DNA from: Kitagawia praeruptora
Lineage: Eukaryota > Streptophyta > Magnoliopsida > Apiales > Apiaceae
DNA length: 64,000 bases
Direction: 5' to 3'
Assembly (NCBI GenBank): GCA_037693485.1
Contig: CM075352.1
Span: forward strand, 25,018,001-25,082,000
In this document: positions 32,338-43,660 of the stretch, piece by piece
Layout: every line of letters begins with the position of its first letter
Numbering within the stretch: position 1 is the stretch's first letter
Program-made: the position numbers and the translations under genes
Notes under the pieces: model-generated
Told to the model about the DNA's origin: nothing
What the model saw: the letters and a program-made list of their open reading frames with translations, nothing else
The model's database searches: none

Positions 32338-35309
32338 TACCTTTGTGTCTGCAGGGCAAAGAAAGTGAAAAGAAGGTCATGTGGATTTTGGACAGTGGAT
32401 GCTCAAATCATATGACTGGTGATATGGCCCTGCTATCACAGTATGAGGAAAAGGCTGGCCCAATGGTTGCTTTTGGAGATGACAGCATGGGTAACACATT
32501 GGGATATGGCAAGTTGAAAGTTGGTAATGTCATCATTGAAGATGTAGCACTAGTCAAGGGGCTCAAGCATAATCTGCTAAGTGTTGGTCAGTTTACTGAT
32601 AGAGGATTCAAAGTGAATTTTGACAAAGATGAATGTTTGATCACCCACAAGAAGACTGGTGATTTTGCTCTATCTGGAGTGAGGAAGGGAAGCCTGTTTG
32701 TAGCCAATATGGACTCTGCAAACAAGGACAAAATTTGTTGCTTTTACTCAAAAGCATCAAATGAAGATTGTTGGCTGTGGCACAAGAAACTATCACACCT
32801 GAACTTCAAGGCCATTAATTCTCTAGTCAAAAGAGAGTTAGTGAGAGGCATGCCCACACTTGAATTCTGCCAAGAAGGAGTGTGTGAGGCTTGTCAAAAA
32901 GGAAAAATGAAAAGATCAAGCCACAAGTCAAAGACAGTGACATCAATAACCAAGCCATTACAACTCATTCATATGGATTTGTTTGGGCCTGTCAACATTA
33001 TGTCACTTGGAAGAAAGAAGTATGCCCTGGTAATGGTTGATGATTTTTCAAGGTATACATGGGTGGAATTTCTGGCATCAAAAGATGAGGCTCCACAAGT
33101 AATTATTGAGCATATAAAGAAAGTTGACAAGGAAGCAAAGGCAAACAATGCAAGTGTGATTGAACTGAGAAGTGATAATGGAACAGAGTTCAGAAATGCC
33201 ATACTCGAAGCATTCTGTAAAGAGAATGGGATTTCTCAGCAATTCTCAGCTCCAAGGACTCCACAACAAAATGGAGTTGTTGAGAGAAAGAATAGAACTC
33301 TAATTGAGGCTGCTAGAACAATGTTACTTGATGCAAAAATGCCTACATGTTTTTGGGCTGAGGCTGTGAGTACTGCATGCTATATTCAGAACAGAACCCT
33401 CATCAACAAAAACACTGGAAAGACACCTTACAACTTGATGACTGGAAAGAAGCCTACTCTAAAGTATGTTCATACTTTTGGAAGCAAATGCTTTGTATTA
33501 AAGGATAATTCTGAATATGTTGGAAAATTTGATGCAAAAGCATTTGAAGGAATTTTTCTTGGCTATTCTATGGAAAGAATTGCATACAAGGTTTATGTCA
33601 TCAGTCAAACGAAAGTTATGGAAAGCACAGATGTAACATTTGATGACAACAAACTACCTGGACTAGAAGAAGCCAATGATGAAGACAAAGATCCATTGAG
33701 GTTTGATAATCTAGATGATTCTGATGAAAAGATTGAAACTGGAGTTGAAACTCAAGTTCAACAAACTCAAGTGAATAATGATACAAGAGAAGAATTTGTG
33801 CCAATCGATAGTGGAGAAACAAGCATCCAAGACACACCTGTGAGTAATGGCAACTTCACAGGGGGAGGAAATGAGGATGACCATGATGTGGATGATGAAG
33901 CAACATCAAGAATGAGAAGTCAGGCTGAACACTCGAGGAAATGGGATAGATCACACACTGCAGAGCAAATCATTGGAGATCCTAATGCAGGAGTAAGGAC
34001 TAGGAGAGCAACTCAAAATGAGTGCCTCTATGGATGTTTTCTATCACAAGTTGAGCCTAAGAAACTTGATGATGCACTGTTGGATCCAGATTGGATTATT
34101 GTTATGCAAGAGGAGCTGAATCAATTTGAAAGGAACAAAGTATGGGAACTTGTGCCTGCACCAAAGAATAGAATCATTGTTGGAACAAAATGGGTTCTGA
34201 AGAATAAGATGGATGAAGATGGTGTAATAATAAGAAACAAAGCAAGGCTGGTTGCAAAAGGATACTCTCAACAGGAAGGCATTGATTATGATGAGACATT
34301 TGCCCCTGTTGCTAGATTGGAAGCCATCAGAATATTCTTGGCATTTGCTGCTCATTCAAACTTTAAAGTTTATCAAATGGATGTCAAGAGTGCATTTCTA
34401 AATGGAGAGTTGGAAGAAGAGGTTTATGTGCAACAACCACCTGGCTTTGAGGATCCACATTTCCCAGAATTTGTCTACAGATTGCTTAAAGCATTGTATG
34501 GACTTAAGCAGGCTCTAAGAGCATGGTATGATACTTTATCACAATTTCTTCTTGAAAATCAATTCACTAGAGGCACATTGGACAAGACACTATTTTACAA
34601 GAAGCATGGTGATGATATTATCCTAGTCCAAATTTATGTGGATGATATCATCTTTGGGTCTACAAATGAGAAGCTATGTGAGAAATTCTCCAAACTCATG
34701 CAGAGCAGATATGAGATGAGTATGATGGGAGAGTTGACATTCTTTCTTGGGTTGCAAGTCAGTCAAAGGAAGGATGGTATCTTTATCAGTCAGACCAAAT
34801 ACATCAAGGATCTATTGAAGAAGTTTGACTTGGAAGACTGCTCACCTGCAAAGACACCCATGGCCACTGCAACTAAGTTTGATGAAGATGCTAAAGGCAA
34901 GAAAGTAGATATCTCAGTCTACAGAGGCATGGTTGGTTCTCTACTCTACCTCACTGCAAGTAGGCCAGACATCATGTTTGCTACATGTCTATGTGCTAGA
35001 TTTCAATCAAATCCAAAGGAATCACATTTGATTGCAATAAAAAGGATCTTTAGATATCTGAAGGGCACTCCAAACTTGGGTTTATGGTATCATAAGGACA
35101 CAAGGTTCAATCTGGTTGGTTATTCTGATGCTGATTATGCTGGATGCAGAGTGGATAGGAAAAGCACCTCAGGAAGCTGCCAGTTTCTTGGACAAAGGTT
35201 AGTTTCTTGGTATAGCAAGAAGCAACAATCTGTGTCAACTTCTACAGCTGAGGCTGAATACATAGCTGCTGGAAGTTGCTGTGCTCAAGTGCTTTGGATT
35301 AGAAATTAA
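32338..35309 (+). CDS. Copia-1 pol: protease, integrase, reverse transcriptase, RNase H start
   Basis: The frame runs from about 32316 (997 residues open). Protease active site WILDSGCSNHMTGD (Asp26). Integrase zinc finger His156, His161, Cys190, Cys193; catalytic Asp221, Asp287 and Glu323 in DD35E spacing. Reverse transcriptase about 610-850 with KARLVAKGYSQ, QMDVKSAFLNG and YVDD at 774-777; RNase H begins near 935 with YSDADYAG. The KQALRAWYD stretch has Leu where Copia elements normally have Pro. A TAA at 35307 interrupts RNase H after VLWIRN. Its frame differs from gag, whereas in Copia-2 the two frames agree. Confidence 0.93.
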
Positions 35310-35588
35310 CTTAGAGATTATGGACTTGTGTTGGAAAGAATTCCAATCATGTGTGACAACACAAGTGCAATCTCTATAGTTGCCAATCCTGTCAATCATT
35401 CTAGAACAAAGCACATTGACATCAGATATCATTTCATAAGAGAACATGCAACTAATGGAACCATTGAGTTGCATTATGTCTCTACAGATAAACAACTAGC
35501 TGATATATTCACTAAGCCATTAGATGAAGCCACCTTCACAAGGTTGGTAAGTGAGATTGGAATGCTGAATTCTTCAGATTCTGGCTAA
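35310..35588 (+). pseudogene. Copia-1 RNase H C-terminal part after the stop
   Basis: Same frame as pol, beyond the TAA. It has MCDNTSAISIVANPVNHSRT, then KHIDIRYHFIREH and ADIFTKPLD, the standard C-terminus of Copia pol. The only visible damage at this boundary is the single stop codon, probably a C-to-T change. Confidence 0.9.
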
Positions 35589-36435
35589 GTGAATACATCA
35601 TCTAGATTGTTGCAGCAGTAAACACTTACTTTATCTAAATTCTCAATATTTTTGGAGTAAGTGTTGGCTGAAATATGATTTATAAATATTTCAAATCTGT
35701 TGCATATGTTGAAAATCATATTTCTATTAACTTAAAATTTCTATGAAATTTTGAGAAAATCACTATTTAATTTGCTAGGATATCCTTCAATGAATATGTC
35801 TGGTAAATTTTAAAAGATAGTGAAAATCAAATTTTTTATGAGTGATGGGTATAGTTCGATAAGTCAAACTTCTCAAATGATTCAATATTCGACATCTCTA
35901 ACAAGTCTCATTAGAGTACTCTTGAGTTCTCGAATAGAGTCTTTCTGAGATATCGAATAGAGGTATTCTTGACTTCTCGAATGTGGTAACTGAGTTCTCG
36001 AATGATTGAGTTCTCGAACACTATATTTGAGTTCTCGAATCATTTGAAAAAGCTGAATTCTCGCTGAATTTTAACCGATTTTGGACTCTTGTCTAAAAGT
36101 TTAATTCACTCATAAAAACACATTTTATTTAATTTAGAATTATTTCTGAGTTAGATAACCGCCAGCTGTGAGTTTCTATCCGCTTGAGTTATCGATTAAG
36201 CCTTTCTTGACTTCTCGAATAGTTGTTTTCTACTTCTCGAATGCCTGACTTGTCGATACAAAACATTCATCTAATCGACAATTCAAGTACTTCATACTTA
36301 TACAATTTCACATCTATTCGATTCATTTCATTCGATTTCTCAAGCATCTAAACTCCCAAAACCTCTGAAACCCTAACTGCAATAAGCTAAATTTCTTCTT
36401 CAACCTTCAATTTCCCTTCTCTCTCTCTTACACAA
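35589..36435. repeat. Pol to 3'-ORF spacer with inverted TTCGA motifs
   Basis: Non-coding. About a dozen motifs such as GAGTTCTCGAAT, GACTTCTCGAAT and GAGATATCGAAT lie between about 35850 and 36245. They are the reverse complements of the LTR array motifs; a few direct copies (TTCGATTTCTC) lie near 36325. It ends with a CT-rich leader before the next ORF's ATG, which looks like a 5' UTR. Confidence 0.8.
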
Positions 36436-38160
36436 ATGGCAACAGTAAAGTTCAACACCAACTTCATTGCTCTAACTAGTGATGTTGAGGCACCCAACGC
36501 TAACTTCAAGTGCTTTGTGAAGTGGATGTCTGAATCGTACATCAAGAATGCTCTATCTGTTAACCCAACTCTGTATCTCGATATTCTAGAACAGTTTTGG
36601 CAGTCGGCTACAGTGGAGGTGGTGGCTCTTGACTCTGCAATAACCTCGTACATCATCTACTGCAAGATTCAAGACAAAAATATCACTATCACCAGAGAGG
36701 ATATGAATGAGGCACTTGGGATGGGTATCAAAGGAGAGGTGTATGACCCACTGGCTACAAATGCTGAATTGGAAGACTTCTTCGATTTTATCAAATATGC
36801 ATACAAAATCAGTCTTGGGCATCTGAATAGGAAGCATTTGAGGAAGGAATGGAGCTATGTGTTTGCTACACTTCTTCAAGTCTTCACAGCAAGAAAATCC
36901 AGCTATGACCAAATCAGTACTCCTGCACAGCAAATAGGGTATGCCTTAGCTTATGGAAAGAAGATAGACGTTGGTCTCATCATTCTGCAGGAACTGTATG
37001 GGAGACTTGGTAAGAATTCAGCCAGGAGAGGTTGTGAAATCTTCTTCCCTCGTTTTATTCAATCTGTTCTTAATTTCTTAGATGATAAATTGATTGAATT
37101 AGATGGGATGAATAAAAATAAAATAGGCTATCCTAAATCCATGACCAAACTCATTTTTGGTAATTTGGAGACTAGGAATGATGTGGATGTAAGACTTAAC
37201 ATAACTCCCCATATGGAGAGTGTGTTTAGAACTTACCCCCACAACATGCCAACATTTGCTTCTAAGTCTGAGTTAGCTAAGCCCAAGCAAGTAGAACAAA
37301 ATGCTAACCCAGGGCTAGCTAACCAACCCTCTCAACCAAACACTTTACCACACAGTGAGCCAACTGCATCATCCTCTCAAAAGGGTGATGTTAGTAAAAA
37401 GAAGAGAAAGGAAGTAATGTCTACACCCCTAAATATTCTATCTGAAGCAGCATTGGCTGTTGAACTAGGTCTAGAAAGTGAGGAACCAGAGTCACCCTTA
37501 CTAAGGCCAAAGAAGAAGAAGAAAACTAAGACCACCTCTTCAGTCACACAAATGACTGAAGTTGTAAAATCAGGGGCAAACAGCTCACTAGATGTATCCT
37601 CTCAACAGGGTGCATCTATAGAATCCAGCATCCTCCCCAATGCACCTCCTTGTATTGAGTCAGCACATGGGAGTGATAAGGCTGGCACTACACTGAGTGG
37701 AGAGCACATCACATTTGAAACTCCCTCTATCTCTCAGGGGGAGTTGCCAAAATCTACTCTACAACACACTTCTCTTCCAGAATCTAACGTTGAAATTTCT
37801 TTGGAACCTGCAACTCAGGCACCTGAGATGCAAGGCATTGATCATCAAGAATTCTTTTCTCTTGATGAGCCAATAATTTCAAGTGACTTAGTGCATGACA
37901 CTTTGCTCACCACCCAGGACCCACATTTAGATGGTGAGGGAATGCATGCTTGGGCAAATCCTAATGACACCATCACAACCACAGAGGCTTCACTAGTTTT
38001 TACTAGAGACTCTGTGCCTGTGTCAACTGCTGGTGTAACTCATCCCACTTCTCTGGAGACACCAGTAGTAGAGTCAATCCATCCGGTTACAGAAGTTGCA
38101 TCTGTAACTGAGGAGTCTAGCTTGCCTAGATCTAGCTCTGACTTATGTCACAATGGCTGA
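36436..38160 (+). CDS. Copia-1 3' ORF (SIRE extra/env-like position), N-terminal part
   Basis: 574 codons from an ATG preceded by a CT-rich leader, ending in TGA. The N-terminal ~240 residues look globular (FVKWMSESYIKNALSVNPTL, YLDILEQFWQSATVE). The rest is Ser/Pro/Thr-rich with a basic RPKKKKKTK patch that could be a nuclear signal. It resembles the large downstream ORF of plant SIRE-like Copia elements, whose function is unknown. No signal peptide or membrane segment was seen here, so 'env-like' refers to position only. A frameshift just before the stop moves the coding frame; homologous coding continues downstream. Confidence 0.75.
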   Translation: MATVKFNTNFIALTSDVEAPNANFKCFVKWMSESYIKNALSVNPTLYLDILEQFWQSATVEVVALDSAITSYIIYCKIQDKNITITREDMNEALGMGIKGEVYDPLATNAELEDFFDFIKYAYKISLGHLNRKHLRKEWSYVFATLLQVFTARKSSYDQISTPAQQIGYALAYGKKIDVGLIILQELYGRLGKNSARRGCEIFFPRFIQSVLNFLDDKLIELDGMNKNKIGYPKSMTKLIFGNLETRNDVDVRLNITPHMESVFRTYPHNMPTFASKSELAKPKQVEQNANPGLANQPSQPNTLPHSEPTASSSQKGDVSKKKRKEVMSTPLNILSEAALAVELGLESEEPESPLLRPKKKKKTKTTSSVTQMTEVVKSGANSSLDVSSQQGASIESSILPNAPPCIESAHGSDKAGTTLSGEHITFETPSISQGELPKSTLQHTSLPESNVEISLEPATQAPEMQGIDHQEFFSLDEPIISSDLVHDTLLTTQDPHLDGEGMHAWANPNDTITTTEASLVFTRDSVPVSTAGVTHPTSLETPVVESIHPVTEVASVTEESSLPRSSSDLCHNG

Positions 38161-38389
38161 AGCCTGTGCAACACGACAGTGCTTCAGGATCAGGGTCTGT
38201 TCCACAAAAATTGATGGTTGAAGCACTTCAAAGCTTAATTGTGGATTAGATTCCTGAGTTTGTAAAAATAGCTCAGAACCTTGTCACCTCCAATATCCCT
38301 AATCCAGACTATGAGGCCATCCTACTATGCCATAGGGATGATGTGGAGATGCAGAAGGCCAAGATTATTGATGATGTTGAGAGAGATGG
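38161..38389 (+). pseudogene. Copia-1 3' ORF continuation, damaged segment
   Basis: Coding character resumes in another frame after the TGA (AQNLVTSNIPNPDYEAILLC), with one in-frame TAG near 38250. It runs straight into the GATGG target site of the solo LTR. Confidence 0.65.
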
Positions 38390-39977
38390 TGTTCGCACTT
38401 ATTCACGCAAGAGAACGTGGTCAACAAGTAATATAGGGTAAATAGGATTCGTTCCCACAGAGACTCAAATTGTTCGTTATGTTCACTTATGCACCAGCTT
38501 ATGATTTACACTCACTGCTAAGACAATCACAATTTTGGTTTTGATTTAACTAATGACTAATTACCAACTAAGCCAATTACGAGGAAATAACTTAACTTTA
38601 ACTTTATAATAAACAAACATGGGATTTCAATTTCATTAACTACTTCATCTAGAATCTTATGCCCTTTAGCCTAGCATGTGACAGAGTTGATTACTGATTA
38701 GATGCACTAAACTGATACACACCAACTTTCGTTGTGCATATACCATCCTACTGATCATCCACAATTGATAGAAGTCAAGTAGTCACCAAATATGTGTAGT
38801 TCCTATATGTCTATAGCAATTGAACACACATCGGTTTAAAATCAAGCATCCATAAAACCACATAGTCAGTGCAAGACGGTTAGAATTACACCACAAATTA
38901 ATACATGTTCTTCACATGCAAAAACCTATGCTAGCATGAATTGTTCTAAACCCTAGATCCACTTTCGCATTCACTAGGATTAAACAAACAATTACAAGTG
39001 TTCGCGACTCACTTATAACGAATAAGCATAAACATACTAGGAAATTAATACATTCAATCACACACCAAGGCATAAATAACACTCAATTTCTAGAATCCAT
39101 AGAAAAATCCATTAAAACCCCATGATAACTAATTAGCCCATAATTGACCTAATTGCCATCATGGGTTCTATGGAAAACATAATTCTAAAATAAACAAGTA
39201 AATATGGAGGAAGAAATAAGGTTTAGAAATAAATCCCCAAAATAGAAGAGTACAAAGATTCCAAAGAATAATCCTTGCTTGTCACTAGCTTAGAGAAATT
39301 CCTTGAAATTGTTCTTGAAATCTAGATGAAAAGTGTTGATAGTAGCTAAGAAAAACTAAGAACAACGATAGATAATCTTTTTTTAGGTCCCTCTACTACA
39401 TTTAAAGATGCCCTAATAAAATAGGCCCAAAACCATCTTGACCCGGTATAAGGCAACAGAATTCTGCCCAAAAAACAAACCAAGCGCCATAGCGCATGAA
39501 TCCCGCGCAACAGCGCCTCGAACACGCTCCATGGCCGCGCAGCTGCGCTCAAACACGCGCAATAGCGCTCGAAACTCCCTGGAAATTCCTCCCGCGCGCG
39601 CTATAGCGCCCCCTGCTAGCGCCCTTGCGCCTCACACCAACGCGCAACAGCGCCCAAATCCCGCGCAACGGCGCCCAACGGTTCCTGGAATGCCTATGCT
39701 GCGAGTTGTTGCCCTCCTGGACCTCTCCTTTAATTTGCTTTAGCTCTCCCACTTAGCAACAATCATTCCACACTTCTTGCACTTTGAATCACTTTTCTTC
39801 ACACATCTAAAAATTCATTTCACACCACCCAAATCACCATTTTAGCACCGTAATAACTTCACGACATAACCTACACAATTTACACAAAAACGTATCAAAT
39901 AACAACGAAACTTGAGAACATGCAAACGATTAAAGTCCAAACGGAAGGTAAATAGTGGATATAAAATCCACTTATCA
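38390..39977 (-). mobile_element. Solo LTR of a B-family retrotransposon
   Basis: Starts TGTTCGCACTTATTCACGC and ends CCACTTATCA on plus, flanked by GATGG on both sides (38385-38389, 39978-39982), with no internal region. This is the product of LTR-LTR recombination. Orientation (minus) is set from homologues at 53401-54663 and 61709-63312, where the polypurine tract abuts the TGATAAGTGG end. The insert plus one target copy is 1,593 bp, a multiple of three, so the host ORF frame is the same on both sides. Confidence 0.92.
39475..39690. repeat. GCGC-hairpin minisatellite in the solo LTR
   Basis: A GC-rich island in AT-rich DNA with about nine GCGC-N3/4-GCGC units: GCGCCATAGCGC, GCGCAACAGCGC, GCGCAGCTGCGC, GCGCAATAGCGC, GCGCAACGGCGC and others. 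Each can fold as a tiny hairpin. It is CpG-dense, so a likely methylation target. Confidence 0.85.
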
Positions 39978-41741
39978 GATGGCAATGTAGATGCCTGGCT
40001 GCAAGGAAAGTATGATGTAAATCTCAGTGAAGCACTTCAATATCTTAGAGAGGAATACATCACTTCACTGGGCTCCAATGAAAAATCCCTGTCTCCTGGT
40101 GAAGTGTATGAAGCTGTCAATGATTCCTACAAGGGTTTCCTCAAGGCTGCACACTATCTTGGCAAGGGAGTCAAAACTGAAGTCAACAGGGTGTGTGACA
40201 AGACAGCCACTTCAGTAGCAGAAGTCAAGAGGGCCTTTGATGCTAAATTCCCTCAACTAGACAGTGTGGTCAAAGATCTCAAACACTGCAACATCACCTG
40301 CACGAAGATGGACAATGGCCTAGCCCTCCTCACAGATACAGTCACAGGCCTAGGAAGCAGATTTCAAAATCTATCTGACCAGACTACAGAGGCCAATGCC
40401 ATGCTGAGGACAATGTTCAAGAATCTTTATGGAGATAGGCTAGTGACTGAAGTCCCTGTGCATGAACTGTCTAAGTATGAAGTGAAGAGACTGCATGATC
40501 AATCTTTGTCTGGTTTCAAGGCAAATGAGCTATTCACTAAGGTGGATACTCTTGGAAAGGAGGTGGCTACTCTCACTAAGTCAAATGCTCATCTTACAGA
40601 CATGGTTGCCCTTCTCCATGCTCAGTTGGACACTCAAGCAACCACCACAGCTAATGTCCTTCTGCATCAACAATCCATGTTGGCTGCAATGATGAAGCAC
40701 ATGGGTCTCCCTCTACCTGAAGAATCTTTCAACCCACAGGTGATTTCTACAGCCTCTGTGCCTGACAACAAGCCTAAGGGGGAGAAAAGGTCAAGGAACT
40801 CAAATCCAAAGGGGGGGAAACCTAAGGAGAAGGGCATACAGATGAATGAGGGTGGTCACCACAGAGCAAAATCTATAACCAATGTGCCAGGCAAAGGCAA
40901 ATCCAAAGTTGATGAGCCTCCTACCTCACTGCCAGTTGTTACTCTACCAACTGTGCACATTACTACTCCTGGTGGTCAAAAGCAATCCATAACTACCACA
41001 GTGGTTGCAGGGAGTATGCCTTCTGACAAACTTCCATCCTCCATACCTGAGAGTGCCAAGCCTGTAGAAGTTAAAGTTGTTACTGAGGCCAAGCTACAAG
41101 AAGTTGCTAACTCAAATGTTTATCATGATAAAGCCTTCTTGGAGTTTCTGAAAGCCACAAGGGAACAGGTTGGTGACACTCAGTTCTATCTGAGGGAGTT
41201 GAAGGAGCAGATTGACTACATCACTGTCATCCCCAAGAAAGTCAATAATCTATGGTTCAAGGAGATAGTGATGATATCCAAATTAAATATATGGCATCTA
41301 ACATTCAAGACTCTACAAGACCTAAAACACTCAGAGATAGATGCCATACTTGAGCTTATTGAGAAGAAGAATGAGAACAACAAAAGTCTGTTTGATGATT
41401 TGAGGAATGGCCAACCTTCAAGGCTGCCAAAAGTGATCAAGAAGCCATGGACAGTCATCTATCAGTCTGGAACCAAAATTGAAGACATCAAGCAATTGGT
41501 CATTCCTCATGATCTCACTTCTCGAAATCACAGACTGGTCATTGCTATCATTGATCAACTACAGAAGAAGGTTGGAGCCAGAAATGCTGAAGAAATTGAA
41601 GCTCTGCACATTCTCAGATCTTTTATAGCAACTGGTGAACCTCCAGAGAGGGCTCAACCTAGGAGAAATAAGGATGATGATTCTGAAGACAAAAGTGATG
41701 GGAGGAGAAGACATCACAGGAGAGATAAGGGTGATGAAGAG
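39978..41741 (+). CDS. Copia-1 3' ORF, middle part
   Basis: Open from the solo LTR to the Tat insertion (frame of the 611-codon ORF). It has helical and coiled-coil regions (VKDLKHCNITCTKMDNGLAL, KVDTLGKEVATLTKSNAHLT), a basic linker rich in Lys/Gly/Pro, a further helical domain (HDKAFLEFLKATREQ) and an acidic/basic C-terminal stretch (DDDSEDKSDGRRRHHRRDKG). Function unknown. It is cut at the AAGAG target site by the Tat element and continues at 48496. Confidence 0.75.
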
Positions 41742-42605
41742 TGTTGATGAGTGGATTTCGTAATCAACTTATGTGAGGTCTATAGGTAGTTGTATAGGCT
41801 AGCGATCAACTGTTCTATGAAAAGGTTTGGGTTGTGTTTGTGGGGGTTGAGCTGAGCTCGAGGGTATCTCCAATAATCTCAGGTGCCTTTAGAGAAAATC
41901 AGAGAACTTAATGCGTCGTACCCTGAGGTGCCTACGTACCCTTGTATATATAGGGATCAAGCTCACGTAGTTCTAATATGATTCTGTCTCTTACTGGAAT
42001 AGCTGTATTCGGTCACCTAGTTCGTGTAGGACTCAGGTTCCTTTAGAGCCTTTCACGAACTAGTTGGCTAAGTAGAGTAGAACTCGAGTTCGTACTCCAC
42101 TATGATTCTCTCATTGGTTAGAGTTATTCTAGGATCATCTGTGCCCTAGAATTATACTCAGCTACCAATTCGTTTATCTGTTCTAGATGGCTTCTAGAAC
42201 CTTCTGTTGGCAACTCGTAGGAACCTGGTGCTCAGGAACCTACATCTCAGGAGCCTGTTTCTCAGGAACCTCCTTATTTCGGGACATATCGTTTAGGGAC
42301 CTCCCTTTGAGTGTCAGTACCTGCACAAATAACAAACTAGTTAGACTGGATAACTCTTCTCATGCTTTTATCATCTCTATGGCTGTTGCTATGCTAACTC
42401 GAACTCTTTTGCTTGGAGGAACCTGGTCTTCTAGTGCTCTGCTCAGCTTCCTGACCATTGGGAACCTCCTGATACTCATACTTCCTTAGTCATTTCTTCT
42501 ATTTGATCTTCATAACTCGTACTGGATCAATCTTCTAGCTTGTATGGACCGAACCCTATTGATTAATGAGCCTAAATCTAGTCCATGGAGATTTTGGGCA
42601 CAACA
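41742..42605 (-). repeat. Tat element LTR, complete copy
   Basis: 864 bp, ends TTTTGGGCACAACA. Positions 42347-42605 match 48232-48490 without gaps, with two substitutions noted by eye. It contains repeated text such as GGAACCT and CTCAGGAACCT. A TATATATAGGG tract lies near 41945. Confidence 0.85.
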
Positions 42606-43660
42606 AGTACCCCCCGGTTCCTTGAAATCATGTAATGTGAAAGGAACCTATTCTAATTCTACGATCAAAGGTTTAATGTTAAACCATCCTGGTAACTATA
42701 TCTCGCTTCAACATTGTATATCCAAGCCTACATGAGCTAACTCGGTATAGGAAACAGGACATAGAATATTTTCAGCTTGATATAATTTTGAGTAAGCTTC
42801 CTTTGTATTAAGGAACCTGTTACTTCGCTATTTCCTTCTTCTTGCTCCAGCTCTCGAAATCTACTTTACGTTTGCATTCAACTTCTCAGGGAATCCAACT
42901 TGTCACTCAACTTCACGCCTCTTTAAATTTAATAATTTAAGAGGGGATAATGGTTGGTTGTAAAAGATAATTCATAATTTGAATTAAACTTATCACTTAC
43001 CAAGGCTGTAGTTAATGTGTAAGTTCCCAAGGTTCACACGCTTCTCACGCGTGTACCTCTTCATTTTACCGCTCCAGTAATACGCTGCCACGTGTACAGA
43101 GCTGTCTTGATTATAAACACACTTCTAACTCCAGGTTTAGTTTTTTACCTTTACCAAATATCTTCCAAAACCCTTAGAGAGAGAGAAGAAGAAGTCCGAC
43201 GGTCACCAACTCAATCCGAGCTCTCCGTCCCTGCTTTCTTCGAATTAAGGTATGACTTGCTTTCTTTCTGCTCTTTCATGATCTTTGACTTTATTTCGTA
43301 CTGTCTGCACTTTCGTGTCTTGCATGTCGATGTTCTTCGTTTCTAGTCTTTGTATGTATACATTTGTATCTATTCCATGCCTCTCACACAGTTTTTGACT
43401 ATACCCTGTTTGTTTGATCATCGATTTACGATCTTGTGACCCTGACTTCTTCTGGGACTCAATATTGTTTATTTATATTCTGTACACACATGTTTTCGAC
43501 TTATACTGTAGTCGATATGAGTCGTTTTAATGGTGCGTAGCTTCTGTGTAATTCACTGACTACCCTGTGTCTCATAGTTATGTCTGTCCAAGAACTTTAG
43601 AACCACTATTTCTCTTTTAGAAGACTCAAAACCTGATTTTTCTCCGTCTGTCTTTTGCAG
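42606..43660 (+). promoter_or_regulatory. Upstream region and leader exon of the antisense ORF
   Basis: Begins with the polypurine tract complement (ACCCCCCGG). A leader-type exon with a GA-rich run (AGAGAGAGAAGAAG near 43175) ends TTCGAATTAAG|GTATGACTTG at about 43249. A T-rich intron then ends TCTTTTGCAG at 43660 directly before the ATG. No gene other than this leader was seen. The promoter position is inferred. Confidence 0.5.

Noticed and set aside
32338..32372. Very short intron at the Copia-1 gag-pol border (GTACC...CAG)
   Set aside because: About 35 nt between the nearest GT and the CAG is below the usual minimum for plant introns; only a distant donor would be plausible.
36436..38160. 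True retroviral envelope gene
   Set aside because: No signal peptide, furin-like site or transmembrane segment was seen in this part; only the position matches.
42187..42489. 100-codon frame in the Tat LTR
   Set aside because: Lies within the LTR, and the second LTR copy does not preserve its start; no protein features.
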